Of a DNA stretch of 64,000 bases, positions 1 to 12,900 are shown piece after piece. The stretch covers positions 1-64,000 of the forward strand of contig JASWJB010000210.1 in assembly GCA_032433595.1 (NCBI GenBank). Direction: 5' to 3'. The notes under the pieces are model-generated. The model ran no database searches. It had not been told where the DNA came from and saw only the letters and a program-made list of their open reading frames with translations. Made by a program: the position numbers and the translations under genes. Source of the DNA: Conoideocrella luteorostrata (lineage: Eukaryota > Ascomycota > Sordariomycetes > Hypocreales > Clavicipitaceae). How positions within the stretch are numbered: the first letter of the stretch is position 1; each line of letters opens with the position of its first letter.

Positions 1-291
1 GCGCCGCGATGGGAGGAGTTCCGCGGCCTCCGCGGCGGGGCGCGGGCGGTGATTTACAATGACCAAGGGAGGCAGACGGGGGTTAAGAAATTGCCTGACT
101 GGTCATGCAAGTCCAGCTGCTGCAATTACCCCATGGTATATCAAAGTGCTTAAATAGGATTTCAAATGAGAAACACCGTTGCGCTTTGAAGGATAGCTAC
201 AGCTTTGTGTCGTTCGTCGATGATAAGAGTGCAGCAAATCTATGTGATTACAAGAAGTGGTGTTAGATCGAGTACCGCATCTGTTTATAAA
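1..291. other. Left edge, no gene seen
   Basis: The first 50 bases are strikingly GC-rich (runs of CCGCGG and GGGCGCGGGCGG), then composition becomes ordinary. No open frame with recognisable coding character was found. It lies directly downstream of the ferroportin-like gene, so it should hold that gene's 3' UTR. The GC-rich edge may belong to a neighbour outside the window. Confidence 0.5.
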
Positions 292-2009
292 TCAGGGCAA
301 AACTATCCTCCCCTCGTTTCTGCTCTTCAAGCAAGGCGGCGCATGGAACAAATGCCCTCTCCTGGAGTGTAGGAAAGTGGCATATAGAACACCAGACAGA
401 TACACCGCTGCCACGCTGATGAGCATGGGCCATTGGAACTGATCTGGCCGGGGAAAGACAATCGTCGACGCAAAAGCGAGCAGCTCAAAGAAATTTTGGA
501 ATGCAGCTTCGGCTGTTGAGAAGGATCCTCGGTGGGTAGCTTCAACTTCCTAGAAAAAAAAAGAAAAGAAAAACGGTGGTTAATAAACAGATCAATTTTA
601 ACAGGGTGCAAGGCGGTTTGACGTACATCCTGGACAATGATTTGAGCACAGAGGTCGTATCCCCAAAGACCTAGCCGACTGAACGCCACGCATACAGCCA
701 ATACAGTCGCCAAAATTACCTGGTTGCCCCACGAGTTGCTCATGTCCACCATATACCAGCACACTCCGACAGCTAAGCATGTCATTTGCCAACTTAGGCT
801 CCAGAGGCCGCCACGAATAGGGCCGATGCGGCCCATGAGACGGGGAGCGGCATATGTGGCACTTAGTTCGATCACGGTGCTTCCTGTCCGGGCAATGCCG
901 ACGTATAGTGGCGTGTATCCAACGGATAGCAGGTACGTGATCATCTGGCCGGAGAATGATAGCACTGTCAAGTAAAGAAGAGCTAGCGAGAATGAGGCGA
1001 GGAAGGCCGGATGTCGAAAGTAAAATAAAAATGAGCTGATGGGAAGGATGTTTGATACCGTGGAGGCGAGCCTTGATGCTCTTGCAGGCGGTTCATCTGA
1101 TGGCGGTGAGAGTGGTGCCGGGGGTGATGTCTCATCGTCGAGTCCGGCACTTAAGCGATCAAGAGAAGAGACGCTCTTGTAAACCTGTGAATGTTAGACA
1201 ACCATGAAGGGCACGGCACCGAGTGATTACTACTTACTCTTTCTATGCAGATGTACTCGACAAGAACAGATACGATATTCATGCCAAGAACAGCCCAGAT
1301 GGCAATGATGTTGGATGCCATGGCCACCAAGGAGATGGCCAGGGGACCAACAAGTTTGCACGTGAGATCAATGCGACGGATTTTCGAATTAATAACTGTA
1401 CGGTGTTGTTAGTATGTGCGGAGTCAAATATTTAAGAATGCTTGATGATCAACTCACCCCGTCTCCAATCCTCATCTCCCTCCGTCATTACAACAACCTG
1501 TAATCATCAGCATCATCTCTTCCCAAATCTGCTCACATTACAATACTTACCCAATCTCTTTCTACAGCAATCGTATTCATAGTAGAGCACAGCTTTTCAA
1601 CGCAGGCCAAGCCTACCAGCACCAGGAACAGCCCATTCACTCCGTGCATATTGAGACCGTCTATCTGCCGCTCCATTATCCAAAACACCCCACAGCTCCC
1701 CGCGACGGCTAGCCTTTGGCCAAGAATAGACACCCGCACGACAGTGAGGCGGTTTCCGCTGTCGATCCATTTGCCGATGGGGTGAGCGAGGAGTATCGCT
1801 GCGGCGCTGCGAACAAGCGCATATATGGACATGGGGGATAGGGTGGAGGGGAAAATGGATGCGAGGAAGAGAACAGCGCCGAATTCAAAGAGGCGCGAGT
1901 TCCACATGGATAGGAAGTGAGACACGTAGAGTTGATATTCTGTACGGGTGCGATGAGTCTCGGAGAGAGACGGAGTCACTTCGTTATCGGTATCCATGTC
2001 GGTGTCCAT
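292..2009 (-). CDS. Ferroportin-type (SLC40 family) metal exporter
   Basis: Predicted multi-spanning membrane transporter of the ferroportin/SLC40 family, which exports ferrous iron or related divalent metals. Exons on minus: 2009-1551, 1497-1458, 1395-1238, 1184-627, 549-292; together 490 codons plus stop, with all phases consistent and GT/AG at each junction. The N-terminus has the family opening (YVSHFLSMW, then a loop ending IGKWIDSGNRL), the exon 1/2 joint gives the ERDWVVVM segment, and exon 3 gives RRIDLTCKLVGPLAI, which matches the conserved ferroportin RRID region. The C-terminal exons supply further hydrophobic helices and a short basic tail. Family assignment is from recalled conserved segments. 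Whether it sits in the plasma or vacuolar membrane, and which metal it moves, cannot be read from sequence. A downstream MFS gene on the same strand starts its own unit. Confidence 0.85.
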
Positions 2010-2519
2010 TTTGTTTGTAGAGTGTGCTTCGTAGGTAAAATTTTTGGCTTTTGAGTGAAGACGTTCAGATGATAAAGTTTCCAGCAGGAGCGCTCATTAG
2101 ATTGAATGGTTGAACGGATCGCGAGTGACATACTATGAGAATAATGTTTCAAACGGCTGTTCAATAACTAAGTAGTGGTCCGACTCGGCAGACAGACATC
2201 CGTCGACTAAGGTGGGTCGATTAGTGCCGATTACAACCGCTGATTCGTCGAGGCTGAGAACCTGGAAAGTTGTGGCTTGCAACGGCACCTTGATTTCATC
2301 TTAATGTGCGTTGAGAGACCTAGTACGCGACGGCGATGGGCGGAACGCGAGGAATTTTTTTTTTTTTTAAAAAAAAAATTACTAATATACTGTATGTTTT
2401 CCTATGTTGAAGAACCTGATGACTATGTTCTATACTCCGTATGCTGATGCTCGCTAAGACGCAACGTAATTTTTGTATTTCCACTCACATGAAATGCTGG
2501 TCTTCAATTGACCAGCCTA
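2010..2519. other. Intergenic: upstream region of the SLC40 gene
   Basis: 510 bases between the start of the ferroportin-like gene and the stop of the MFS gene. It holds a T14A10 palindromic tract (listed separately) and one copy of the ACTCCGTA motif at 2434-2441. I saw no coding signal. It should contain the SLC40 promoter and the MFS 3' UTR. Confidence 0.6.
2355..2378. repeat. Poly-T/poly-A palindrome
   Basis: Fourteen T followed directly by ten A, then TTAC. A near-identical structure (T9A11 then TTAC) occurs at 40414-40433. Such self-complementary AT tracts can extrude hairpins or exclude nucleosomes; no function is shown here. Confidence 0.8.
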
Positions 2520-4241
2520 TTACGTGTAATCCACTGTCTCATACTTGCTCTTCGCGCGAATCTTTGGCCCGAATTTGAACAGAACCCATGGGATAGGTAG
2601 CAAGACCAGTGAAACAAAACCAAGAAGACTGCAAGCCCAGTCAATTCCGAGCTTGTCGTACACTAATCCATGTCAGCGAAATGTTTCGTCTCTGGAGGGA
2701 TCATACTGCATTGAACTTACTTTGAATGGTAAACAAAGGGAATGCTCCAGCGAAGCCATACCTGGCCAACCCATTGGCACTGGTAGCACTGGCAATAACG
2801 GTTCCATGATATGTGTCGGATATGTACTGCATTGAACTGACGAACACGCACAGATTGCCCCATGAAAAGGGTATCATTGCGACGGCGGGACTTGCCCAAG
2901 AAATGTCAGATCGCGCCGTCCACGCGTACCAGAACAACCCAACTGGCAGGCCTAGGCTACCGATCATGGCTGGGTAAAGACGGTGCTCAGGAGGAGTCTT
3001 AAGAGGTGGATACAGAGCCAGCTTTTTGCGGTATACCAACACGTCGCAAGTACAGATGGTCGCAAACCCGGCTAAGCAGCCAATGGCAATGGACAGGAAA
3101 ACAAGACCGGACTGCTCGAGGCTGAAGTGATAGACGAGGCCAAAGGTGTAAGGGACACCTGCGAAGAAGCTGAAAAGAACGCCAAAATTGACCGAGATAT
3201 ATAGACACAGAAAAGTGACGATAGGTTCGGCAAAAAGCATGTGAATGGGTCGAATTAGAGCGACTCGGACAAAAAGTGAGAGTTTGGACGATAGAGGAAC
3301 CTTTGGAGGCAGCTGGTAGCCTCTACTTTTGGCGAGACGACGCTTCAGAATTGGGTTGAATGTCTCTCGCAAGAACGGCAATTGAATCATACAAAAGATT
3401 GAGAAGAAGATAATTGTCCACTCAGTCCAACGCCAGTCTTTTCTGTTGACTATGAAGGATCCCATGACAGGTCTAATAAGCAGGTTAGCAAACCCATTTA
3501 GCAGCAGGAAGGAATTCAAGAAAATATCATCATACCCTAAGCCAGGCCCCAGAAAGGGCATCAAGATAAAGACAGCAGAAGCAGGACCTCTCGTCTTTTG
3601 AGAAAACGTCTCTGACAATGATGCCGCGGGAACGGCCAACGCGGGCGCGTAGCAAAACCCAGCCATGAACCGACAAAAGCAGAGCACGCCAAAGTTGTGC
3701 GTGAAACCGGCGCCCAGCGTGAATAAAGACCCCAGTGGCATTGTGAGATAGTAAATGGGCAAACGACCTATGGTTTCGGAAAGAGGGCCGCCGACGACGG
3801 GACCAAAACCGAGGGCGAAGACGTAGAGCGCTACGGGGAGGAGGGCGACTGTGCTGGTGACGTTGAACTCGTTCATGATTTGAACACGGCCAGGGCTGAG
3901 GATGGAGGTGCCTGCAGATCTGATGAAGAATTGGATGTTAGATCTATTGCACGCAATCTTGGTATGTTTCTGGCAGGACGTGTGACTTACACGACAAAAC
4001 CCATCGACGCCACGGCAGAAACGAGTGTGGCTTTCCTCCACGTCGGCCAATTCAAAGGATTTGAAGGCTCGTTTTTCCACTCTTCATCGGATATTATTTC
4101 CATGGTTGGCATACCTGTTTTATTTTGGGCATTTTCTTCATCAGTCTTCTCGTCTGCGTCGTGTTCGGTGGCTGTATCAGCAGAGCAGTTTTCCTCCGCG
4201 ATCCTTTGGCCTACACCTCCACCAATACTAGGCGGTGTCAT
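2520..4241 (-). CDS. MFS transporter, DHA1 drug/polyamine type
   Basis: Twelve-helix major facilitator of the fungal DHA1 class (Tpo1/Flu1-like), which typically exports drugs or polyamines by proton antiport at the plasma membrane. Exons on minus: 4241-3991, 3919-3536, 3472-2721, 2662-2520; 509 codons. The hydrophilic N-terminus leads to NPLNWPTWRK, the usual entry to TM1. Exon 2 carries the loop GGPLSETIGRLP (motif A-like) and exon 2/3 joins as GPGLGPVMGSF, the antiporter motif C region, followed by DWRWTEW, highly typical of this class. The second half has ISDTYHGTVIASATSANGLARY, another class signature. Splicing at 3535-3473 restores the GLGP motif, which supports the intron call. The substrate is unknown. 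Confidence 0.88.
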
Positions 4242-6710
4242 TTCTGCTAGTTACAAACTCTTCCTGACATCAAATTGACTTTGGATGATGAGGCTGTTCC
4301 GTCTTTGTTCCCGGTTTGGGTTGATAAAGTTGATGCCTCAATGCTGTTTCGGTGCGGTGCGTCTGCACGATGTAGGAATGCCAAGAGACAATGTGTTTTG
4401 TTTCTGAAGGATAAAAGCAGTCTTTGTAATATCGATTTGCTGTTACTCGCTGGTCAGAAAAGCTAATCTTAGCTAAAGAAAAGGGCATGACGACTATTTA
4501 AACATGCTGGGAGTGACATTTGACGACTCGTTCCTCAATGTGGATTTGTAACGCATGTTTGTATGCCTGCAATGTCGCGCCCTTTACAGGCTGTATTTCG
4601 GCTAGTGCAGTACAAATCAGTAAAAACTACTTGGTAATTGCTTCCTAGCGCAAGCGACCATGGACGGTACGCAAAATAACTAAACTAGCAAGTAATATTG
4701 ATTGCCGGATTACTGATCTCCGATCAGGTCATCACCTCCGGACCCGCTCATTGCCGAGCCACGCTAAGCCGCACGTACATTTGTGCAATGCGTGTTTCGA
4801 GACGCTTTCGATTTCATAAAACTCATTCTGTAGATGTATTTTAAGCTTTCTAGCGTGAGAAATAGAGTGAGAAGGACCGAGTATGTGTTTTGACCAAGTG
4901 AACATGATTGGATGACTGTCTGTTGTGGTCTTCAATTGTCATTTTGGTGTCGCTGTCAAGATCAGAGAGGACTCCCAACGGGAACAACAGGGAATAAGCC
5001 ACCACATTGACTGCTATTGTACTCCGTATGACGTGTTAAAATAGTAATGCTGCCTTGAGTATTTGAGTATGTGAATGGTGCAATGCTCTACACCATTTAC
5101 TGCTACAATGTAGCGATTATCAAGCAGCCGAGTCCGTATTCCTTTTGAACCTGATAGGGTGATCCGGTATCCGAGGTAGAGGACAAGATCCACCCCACCC
5201 TTCCGTATCTGCTTCCGGTGGATGCTTGTCTCGCCATCCCACGATTTAGTAATTAACCGCTCTACGAACAAGGGTCAAGGCAATGACGAAAAGACGGCGA
5301 ATAGCAGCAGGAACATAATGTACGGTGATGTTTGGTGGCCTTTCATCATGTATATTATCTGTGGATGTCCGCGAGGTCGAGTCCTGCACAGCGATCTAGT
5401 TAATGGGCTCGTAAACGTCCACAGTGCAAGCCAGAGTAATTCATAGGCTGTGCGATGCTTTTTCTTCTTCTTGCCCTTCCGTATGTGGCACAAAGTATCT
5501 GCACCCTTCTTCGCACAGCAACGGCGGGCTTACCTGCTTAGGTAATTACAAAGGTGCGATGCCTATCAAAACAAAATAACGAAGCAATAGTATAATTCTT
5601 TACAATTTAACCCATGCAATGCCGTATTGTATAGGCGCAGTTGTAGGAGTAACTGTAAACATACTGGTGGCTGTGCTAGATCTCCCTGATAGACTTAAGA
5701 CAATCGCCGCTTGCACCGGTGGATCATTTGGCTCGGTATAGCAAAAACACTTGTTCTACCATGCCAGCCGGCTGAAATTAGTCCCTCTAGTGTACGAATT
5801 TGAGAGATCTGAGCAATCTACGAATAATGTTTTACATTCTATCTTCCATGCGTAAACACACGGCAGGATGACGTAGCGCCATTGAGAAAAACGGAAGATT
5901 CCGCGCAATGACCAAGTCGTCCCAAGAAGGTTCGCGCAATATACGTAAATGTCGACAAAGCCATTTTATTGACTGCAAAACTCAAGGTAGTGCTGCCTTG
6001 CATGCCCATCGCCTTGGTCCTTAGCATGCGATGCATCCACGACAAGTGGTTCTCCCATATGAGTCTCATTAGTCTACTGGGATCAAGGACAAAAGGACAT
6101 GTGGAGTCGGTAGGGATGCAGGTCTTGGAGCCGAGGGCAGCATCAGGAGAGAATCATTGGAGAGAACCATCCTAATAAGCTACAAAGCAGGGACAACCTG
6201 GTACTGACATACTGGAAACAAGGACGAGTGACAGAAACAGTGGAGGCAGAGCAAGGTTGTTTGTATGGAGTCAAGTCCATGGATATCTCCGTTTATAGAC
6301 AAGCGATCAACCCGTATTACCGCAGATCTATTTTACATATAGCAGGGGATACGGTTCCGCTGCCGGGCGGAGAATGACTTCATTATGGCCTTACAACAAA
6401 TCGGTCCGACAAGTTGTCTGTGAGCAAACCACATCTCGATCACTCAAGGAGATATTTCAACAAAATTGAAGTCTATGTCATTCACATTACTTGTCATCCC
6501 ATACCGCCGGGATGATATTGTTATTTTTGACAGAATTTCACCACAATGCCAGTGCATACCTGCTGGATGTATGCTCGTTGGCGAGATTATAAAGAGGACT
6601 GTGTCGCCTGTTTCAGATTCCAATCCAGCCAAAGCTTCATCGCAGTATCTCAGTCACCAACCACGCCAGTTCTTTCCTTGAATTGACTGCGAATATCATT
6701 CTGCCGCAAC
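4242..6710. other. Intergenic, about 2.5 kb, no convincing gene
   Basis: Only short overlapping frames on both strands, none with recognisable domains. It includes the divergent promoters of the MFS gene (left) and the GH5 gene (right). One ACTCCGTA motif lies at 5021-5028. A 62-codon minus frame at 6444-6632 contains an odd HPAGMHWHCGE stretch that I could not assign. Confidence 0.5.
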
Positions 6711-8018
6711 ATGAGGTACATAATATCTTTGTTAGCTCTGACTGTCGAGGCCCTGGGTCAAGCAGGGGCTTTTGATCAATGCGGCGGAAAGGACTGGTCC
6801 GATATCTGTATTGCCGGCTATACATGCACTTTTATTAATGATGAATACAGCCAGTGCCTTTCCGGCACCGCTGTCTCTGCCAAATTCAGATCTAGGGGCG
6901 TCATAAAATCGGCAACAGTGACTGGGAACATGAACAACTCTCGACCCAGAAACTCTGCCAGGAACTCGGAGGGGAGACTCAAGTGGTTGGGTGTGAGTGA
7001 GAGCGCGGCTGAGAGGGGACAAGGCAAGTATCCCGGTGTTTGGGGAGAGGACTTTCGATTCCCCAATGAAAACGCTATTGATGTACGTATTGATTCCATA
7101 CAACAGGCATAAGTCTTAACAGTTGTACTAACATGTAGTGAGGCCCTTATTGACGAAGGCTACAATATCTTCCGCGTACCCTTCGCGATGGAGCGGGTGG
7201 CTTATCCATCAATGACTTCGTCTCTACAGACCGACTATCTTAATAACTTGACCTCAATTATAAACTTCATCACAAAAAAGGGAAAGCATGCCATCCTCGA
7301 ACCTCACAACTTTGGCCGCTACAACATCAACGATGATGATAACTTCACCGCCGCCTTGAAGTGGATGAAGGGTATCTTTGGAAACCACTCTGACGTATTC
7401 AAGGACACGGCCGTCTTTAAGACTTTTTGGGAAAATTTAGCCAGAGCTTTCCGCGACAACGACAGAGTCATTTTTACAACGAATAATGACTTCCGCGGTA
7501 TAGATCAGGACTCAGTTCTCCAGTTCAATCAGGCTGCAATTGATGGCATCAGAGCGTCAGGAGCCAGGGAGCAATACATCATGGTCGAAGGCAATGCTTG
7601 GTTCGGAGCCCGGAAATGGATCTCAACAAATGATAACTTGAAACAGTTAAGGGACCCACAGGGCAAGATCATCTACGAAATACACCAGTATCTTGATGTG
7701 GCTGGGGCGGGTATCAAGGACGACTGCATGACCAGCACCATTGGCAGAGACCGTGTAGCCAGTACTACCCGCTGGCTCCGTGATAACAAGAAGGTTGGCA
7801 TTATAGGTGAGTTTGCCGCTGGAGCGAATCCACAGTGTAAGCAAGCTGTCGCGGGATTACTGGATCATCTTCAGGCAAATAGCGATGTGTGGATGGGTGC
7901 CTTGTGGTGGGCTGCCGGTCCATGGGACAGCGAGGAGGGTCGCAGGTTTTCTTTTGAGCCTCCAAATGGCGTTGGCTTTAAGTACTACAATACTCTTTTG
8001 CAGAAGTATCTTCCTTGA
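6711..8018 (+). CDS. Secreted CBM1-GH5 endoglucanase-like protein
   Basis: Secreted protein of glycoside hydrolase family 5, resembling Trichoderma Cel5A (endo-1,4-glucanase), with an N-terminal cellulose-binding module. Exons 6711-7082 and 7143-8018 give 415 residues. The signal peptide is about residues 1-19. CBM1 follows at roughly 22-50 (Cys 24, 33, 39, 49, aromatic W29). The linker is short and not rich in Ser/Thr. The GH5 barrel begins near residue 90; RVPF, HN at 179-180 and the HQYLD histidine (305) are present. The nucleophile Glu347 sits in GIIGEFAAG. The acid/base motif, NEP in the family, reads NDF here (Asn239-Asp240-Phe241), so the catalytic Glu appears to be Asp. The 60-nt intron ends at AG 7141-7142 just after a TACTAAC branch site; the nearer TAG acceptor would create an immediate stop. 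Activity may be weak or altered. Confidence 0.85.
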
Positions 8019-9910
8019 ATGCCATCGGTCAAGAGGCTCAGCGATGCACGTTCTGTTGTCATCATAGGCAAAACTGCCGCTGCTGTGGTCAAGCAGACCT
8101 TGAATATAAGAAGTTTAGCTGTACATAATACATATTGCAATTATAACTCGGTCTTTGTCTCCGGAAATTTCGACCGGCCATAGTAGGTCATGCAGGGTCG
8201 TCTTCACGCCTCCTTCATCGTTCGTCTCTAATAATTGCAGCTTCATTAGTCAACATGTTGCCGTCGACGTATCTGTTGGGAACGAGCCCCCGTTAGACCG
8301 TGCTTTGTTTCAACTGAGTGATCGTACTTGTTCTTGCAGCAGCGTCAGTCAGTGCTTTGTCCAGTGGAGTAGCTAGCTACTCGGTACACCCGAGTAAATT
8401 GCCGCCCGCAGCATGGCTACTCTTGTAGTGCGAAGGAATTCGAGCAGGGACTCACTTGTAAATGCGGTGTTCGTTTCGTCACTGTTTCGGTAAGATGCCG
8501 AGAGGTCGTGCCTTCTGTATATAGTGTACGAGAAGCTCGTCTTAGCCCTGCGCTGTCTCATCTGGGGCTGGCATCAGGTAGCTCTTTGCAGTCAATGCTC
8601 GGAATGGGGTGAGATCGGACATCTTTGGTGTGATGAGAGACTTGTGTACTTATGCAGCAATGTGTAGTGGCAATGATGATGAAGGAGCACCCTCAGGATA
8701 AAGTACAAATGGATGGTTAAACGTGGGACGCAATTTATTGCGTCCACATGCTATTGCATCCATCAGACAGGTACATTCACCCAAAAATTCCACGGGCATT
8801 GGGATGTTCCCTAGTGATTTTAACGTCCAGCTAGCTCATATCTCGCCGAAGAATCGCTCTCAATGGCCCGTGGAAAATGCCTTGACGTCTGCTCTAAAGT
8901 ACCCTGGTGAATGCTTGCTTTCTCCGCTTGGCGACGACGCAAAACGATCCAGGCCAAGACAGACCCTGCGATACACGTCACACCAGCAGCTCATTTAGGC
9001 ATATTTGGGGGAAGCCAGTCATCCAAATGTTTCTCCGTACAGTCCTCCGCCACCCATAGCGCTTGATATTTTTAGTGATGTTCCACAACTCTCATTCTAA
9101 GACACATGTAATCACTCTGACCCATATTAAAAGCGGCGTGGAGCGAATTAGGAAACAGAAGTTGCAAGCCCAACGTTGTCGCTAATAATGTACAGAGTAC
9201 GGAGTACTCCGTACACGTCCAAGTATTGCAGAATACCCCTGCTATGTCAAGAAGTACCAGTGGCGCTGTGCCATACAAAAACTTGGCATGGGATAGCAGG
9301 CTGTGCTTATTCTGAACGAGTCGGGCCGGGTCATTCACCTTGTTCTGCCACCTTGGTGATGAGTATTGGATATCGTGCCGATCTCACTTCACTTTCTATG
9401 CATCTATGAGGTCTCTGGTGATGAGCCTTGGCGTGCGAGCTCGTCGTGCGGTTAGCGCCTACCTAAATGTGGGATCTAACTTGATTTAACATTTTTGCAG
9501 GACAATGTTTGCATTTTTCATAGGTAAGGACCCAGTTATTCATCTACTATTGCTTCTAAAACTAGTATTAACGGTCGCAGTGCTTGGCGGCTAGGAAAAG
9601 AGAGCCTATACTCCGTAGTTGCTCTAGAGATGTATCCAGAATGGTTAATTAACCTACAGTAAATCTTACCGTAACCAAGGCACATATCAAGGTGTGGCAG
9701 CCCCATAAACCTCCACTTTCCGAAAGCTTCTAGTGGTGAAATCCTGGTCTCAGCGCGGGCAAAAGCCGGTCCGAAAATTTTCACCCCTCTATCGATAAGA
9801 GGCGGGGCTAGACGAAGATGAACTTCCTGTGAAAGGACCGTAATCCGTGATCAGGCGTTTCTACGCGCTACGCCTATCGGAATCGCTCACAAGCGACAAT
9901 ATTCCTTCCA
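8019..9910. other. Intergenic, about 1.9 kb, no gene seen
   Basis: Contains the 3' flank of the GH5 gene and the promoter of the FGAM synthase gene. Frames are short and mutually overlapping. It holds a perfect palindrome built from the ACTCCGTA motif (9198-9213, listed separately) and another copy at 9610-9617. Confidence 0.55.
9198..9213. repeat. Palindromic pair of the ACTCCGTA motif
   Basis: TACGGAGT is followed directly by ACTCCGTA, a perfect 16-base inverted repeat. It is the most compact of several paired copies of the dispersed motif; others are at 30360-30374, 50813-50827 and 52644-52660. A palindrome of this form could be a dimeric protein site, but that is inference. Confidence 0.75.
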
Positions 9911-12900
9911 ATGCCGCACGAGATCCTCGTCGGCGGCTCGTGCTTCACGGCCTCCGGCGCCGAAGAGCTCAAGAACCGCGCTAACAAAACCAGTCAGCCC
10001 AAGATCCAGCAGATCCGCGGCCAATGGGTCTACTACGTTGATCTCAAGTCATCCAACAAGATTGTTCTTGACAATGTCAAGACCCTGCTTGCCGACGTCG
10101 ACTCCGAGCCCCTCCTAGCCTCCGAGAGCACCAGCAACTCGATCACAGTATACGTTACTCCCCGATACCTTTCCCCGTGGAGCTCGCAAGCCACCAATAT
10201 CGCCCACGTCTGTGGATTGAAGGAACAAGTTAATCGCATTGAAAAAGGGCGGCTCATTGTGGTTGAATTCGAGGATCCTAATGAATCTGCACAAGATGCC
10301 ACATTTCGAGATGTCCTTCACGACCGCATGACCGAGACATTCTCTTTTGAGAAGCCCCAGCTTGACGTTATGTTCGCTGCTGGTGTTCCTGCGCCGCTCA
10401 CCGTCGTTGACATCTTCGCCGATGGTAGTGACCCTCTCCATGTACTTCAAGCATACAACAAAGAGAAGGGACTCAGCCTCGATGAAACCGAGGTTCAATA
10501 TCTGGTTGAAGTATTCAAGAAGCTTGGGAGATCGCCCCACGATGTTGAGCTTTTTATGTTCGCACAAGTCAATTCTGAGTAAGTTCAGCTGGGAGATGAT
10601 AAATTCAATTGTCATCGGGCTAATAAACGTGCTCGAAGGCACTGCCGCCACAAGGTCTTCAACGCCAGCTGGACAATTGATGGTGTTAAGAAGGACAAGA
10701 GTCTGTTTGACATGATTCGAAATACCCACAAGAAGACTCCTGACTACACTGTTTCGGCATACAGTGACAATGCTGCCGTTCTTCAAGGCGAATCCGCTCA
10801 TTTCTGGGCCCCCGACTACTCTACTGGAACTTGGACCTTAAGCGCCGAAGTTTCTCACATTTTAGCCAAGGTCGAGGTAAATGTCACCAAATTTGGATAC
10901 TGTCATGTTGATCTATGCTAACGATTTCACGAGCATAGACTCACAATCATCCAACTGCAATCTCGTAAGTTATTGCTTGGCATTAATTGAAGACCAGCAT
11001 CCAGTTATGATTATTTACCTAACTCTATCTGGTTCAGGCCCTTCCCTGGTGCCGCCACCGGCTCTGGCGGTGAAATTCGTGATGAAGCCGCCGTTGGACG
11101 TGGCTCAGTGACGAAAGGAGGACTTGCTGGTTTCTGGGTCTCCGATCTTCTCATCCCCGACCACACAGCTCCATGGGAGAACAACATTGGCCGACCAGCT
11201 CACTATGCTAGCAGTCTCGACATCATGCTAGAAGCCCCCATTGGTAGCGCTCGATTCAACAACGAATTCGGCCGCCCTTGTCTTACTGGATGTTTTCGAA
11301 CTCTCCTTACCCCCGAAACTTCCAGCGGCGATGCCAAGACTGAAGCGTCCGCATGGCGTGGATACCACAAGCCTATCATGTTGGCCGGTGGCGTGGGAAG
11401 CGTTCGCCCTTCGAATGCGTTGAAAGAAGAGCGCTTTGTTCGTGATGGAGCGCATGTTATTGTTCTTGGTGGCCCAGCCATGTTAATTGGCCTCGGTGGT
11501 GGTGCTGCTTCCAGTAACGCTTCTGGGGAGAGCAATGCGGATTTGGACTTCGACAGCGTTCAGCGTGGAAATCCCGAGGTTCGTTCTCAAGTCACGTCTG
11601 ATTTTCTCAATACATAAGTGAACTAACGATAATCAGATGGAACGCCGTGCTCAAATGGTCATCAACACATGTACGGCCCTGGGAGAGCAGAACCCGATTG
11701 CTATGATTCATGATGTCGGAGCTGGGGGTCTCTCAAATGCCCTACCAGAGCGTAAGTTGTCTCTTCCACGCCTCAAGAGTATTTATCTGAATCTACCTGA
11801 GGTCGTATGTTACTAAATGCTGACCCTCCGCCAAGTTGTCAAAGATGCCGGTTATGGTGGCAATTTCGAGCTCCGTCAAATTGAAAGCGCCGATAGAAGC
11901 ATGAGCCCTCTTCAGATATGGTGCAATGAGGCTCAGGAACGTTATGTTCTTCTCATTAACCCCGAAAATATGAACCGCTTCTCCAGCGTCTGTCGCAGAG
12001 AACGCTGTGGATTCTCCGATGTCGGGTCTGTTGCTACCAGGGACGCAAAAGGTAGCGCAAAGCTTATCCTCACGGATCGTGAATCCAAGGAATTTCCTCG
12101 GCCAATAGATCTTCCAATGGATGCTTTGTTCCCCCCAAAGCAGCAGCAAGAACGAAACGTCAGCTCCAAAAAGTCGCAGCTGTCCCCATTTGATGCCTTC
12201 GCCAGTCTTCAGCATATTTTTGGTTCTGAGCTTGACAATGCTACTTTGTTCAAGAAGGCTGTCCAGCGTGTGTTTTTGATGCCTGCCGTTGGTTCAAAGT
12301 CCTTCCTTATTACCATCGGTGACAGGACTGTAGGTGGTCTCACCGCACGGGACCAGTTTGTCGGACCATGGCAAACACCTGTGGCTGATGTAGCCGTGAC
12401 TGCCACATCATTTAATCTCGCCGGCAAGCAGTTGACCGGAGAGGCCATGGCTATGGGTGAGAAACCAACCCTTGCTTTGATCAACCCCGGCGCCTCTGCT
12501 AGAATGGCGGTTGCAGAAAGTTTGATGAACATTGGTGCTGCGGATATTATGGGAGACTTGCGTAGAGTGAAACTTTCAGCGAATTGGATGGCGGCCGTCA
12601 GTCATCCTGGCGAAGGCGCAGCTCTCTATGAAGCTGTCGAGGCTATCGGCATGGAAATGTGTCCTGAACTGAATGTGAGCATTCCCGTTGGGAAAGACTC
12701 TACCTCCATGAAGGCCGTATGGAAGGATGAAGGCGATGTGAAGAGTGTTACCGCTCCAGTTTCCGTTGCCATATCCGCCTTCGCCGTCGTTGAAGATATT
12801 CTGAGCACCTGGACACCTCAGCTTCGACGAGTTGAAGATGTCGGCGAGACGATTCTAATGTTTGTTGATCTTGCCGAAGGTCGTAGGGCCATGGGAGGCT

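Noticed and set aside
6444..6632. Minus frame with HPAGMHWHCGE
   Set aside because: Suggestive of a metal-binding or cupin-like fragment, but too short and without extension in any frame; left unassigned.
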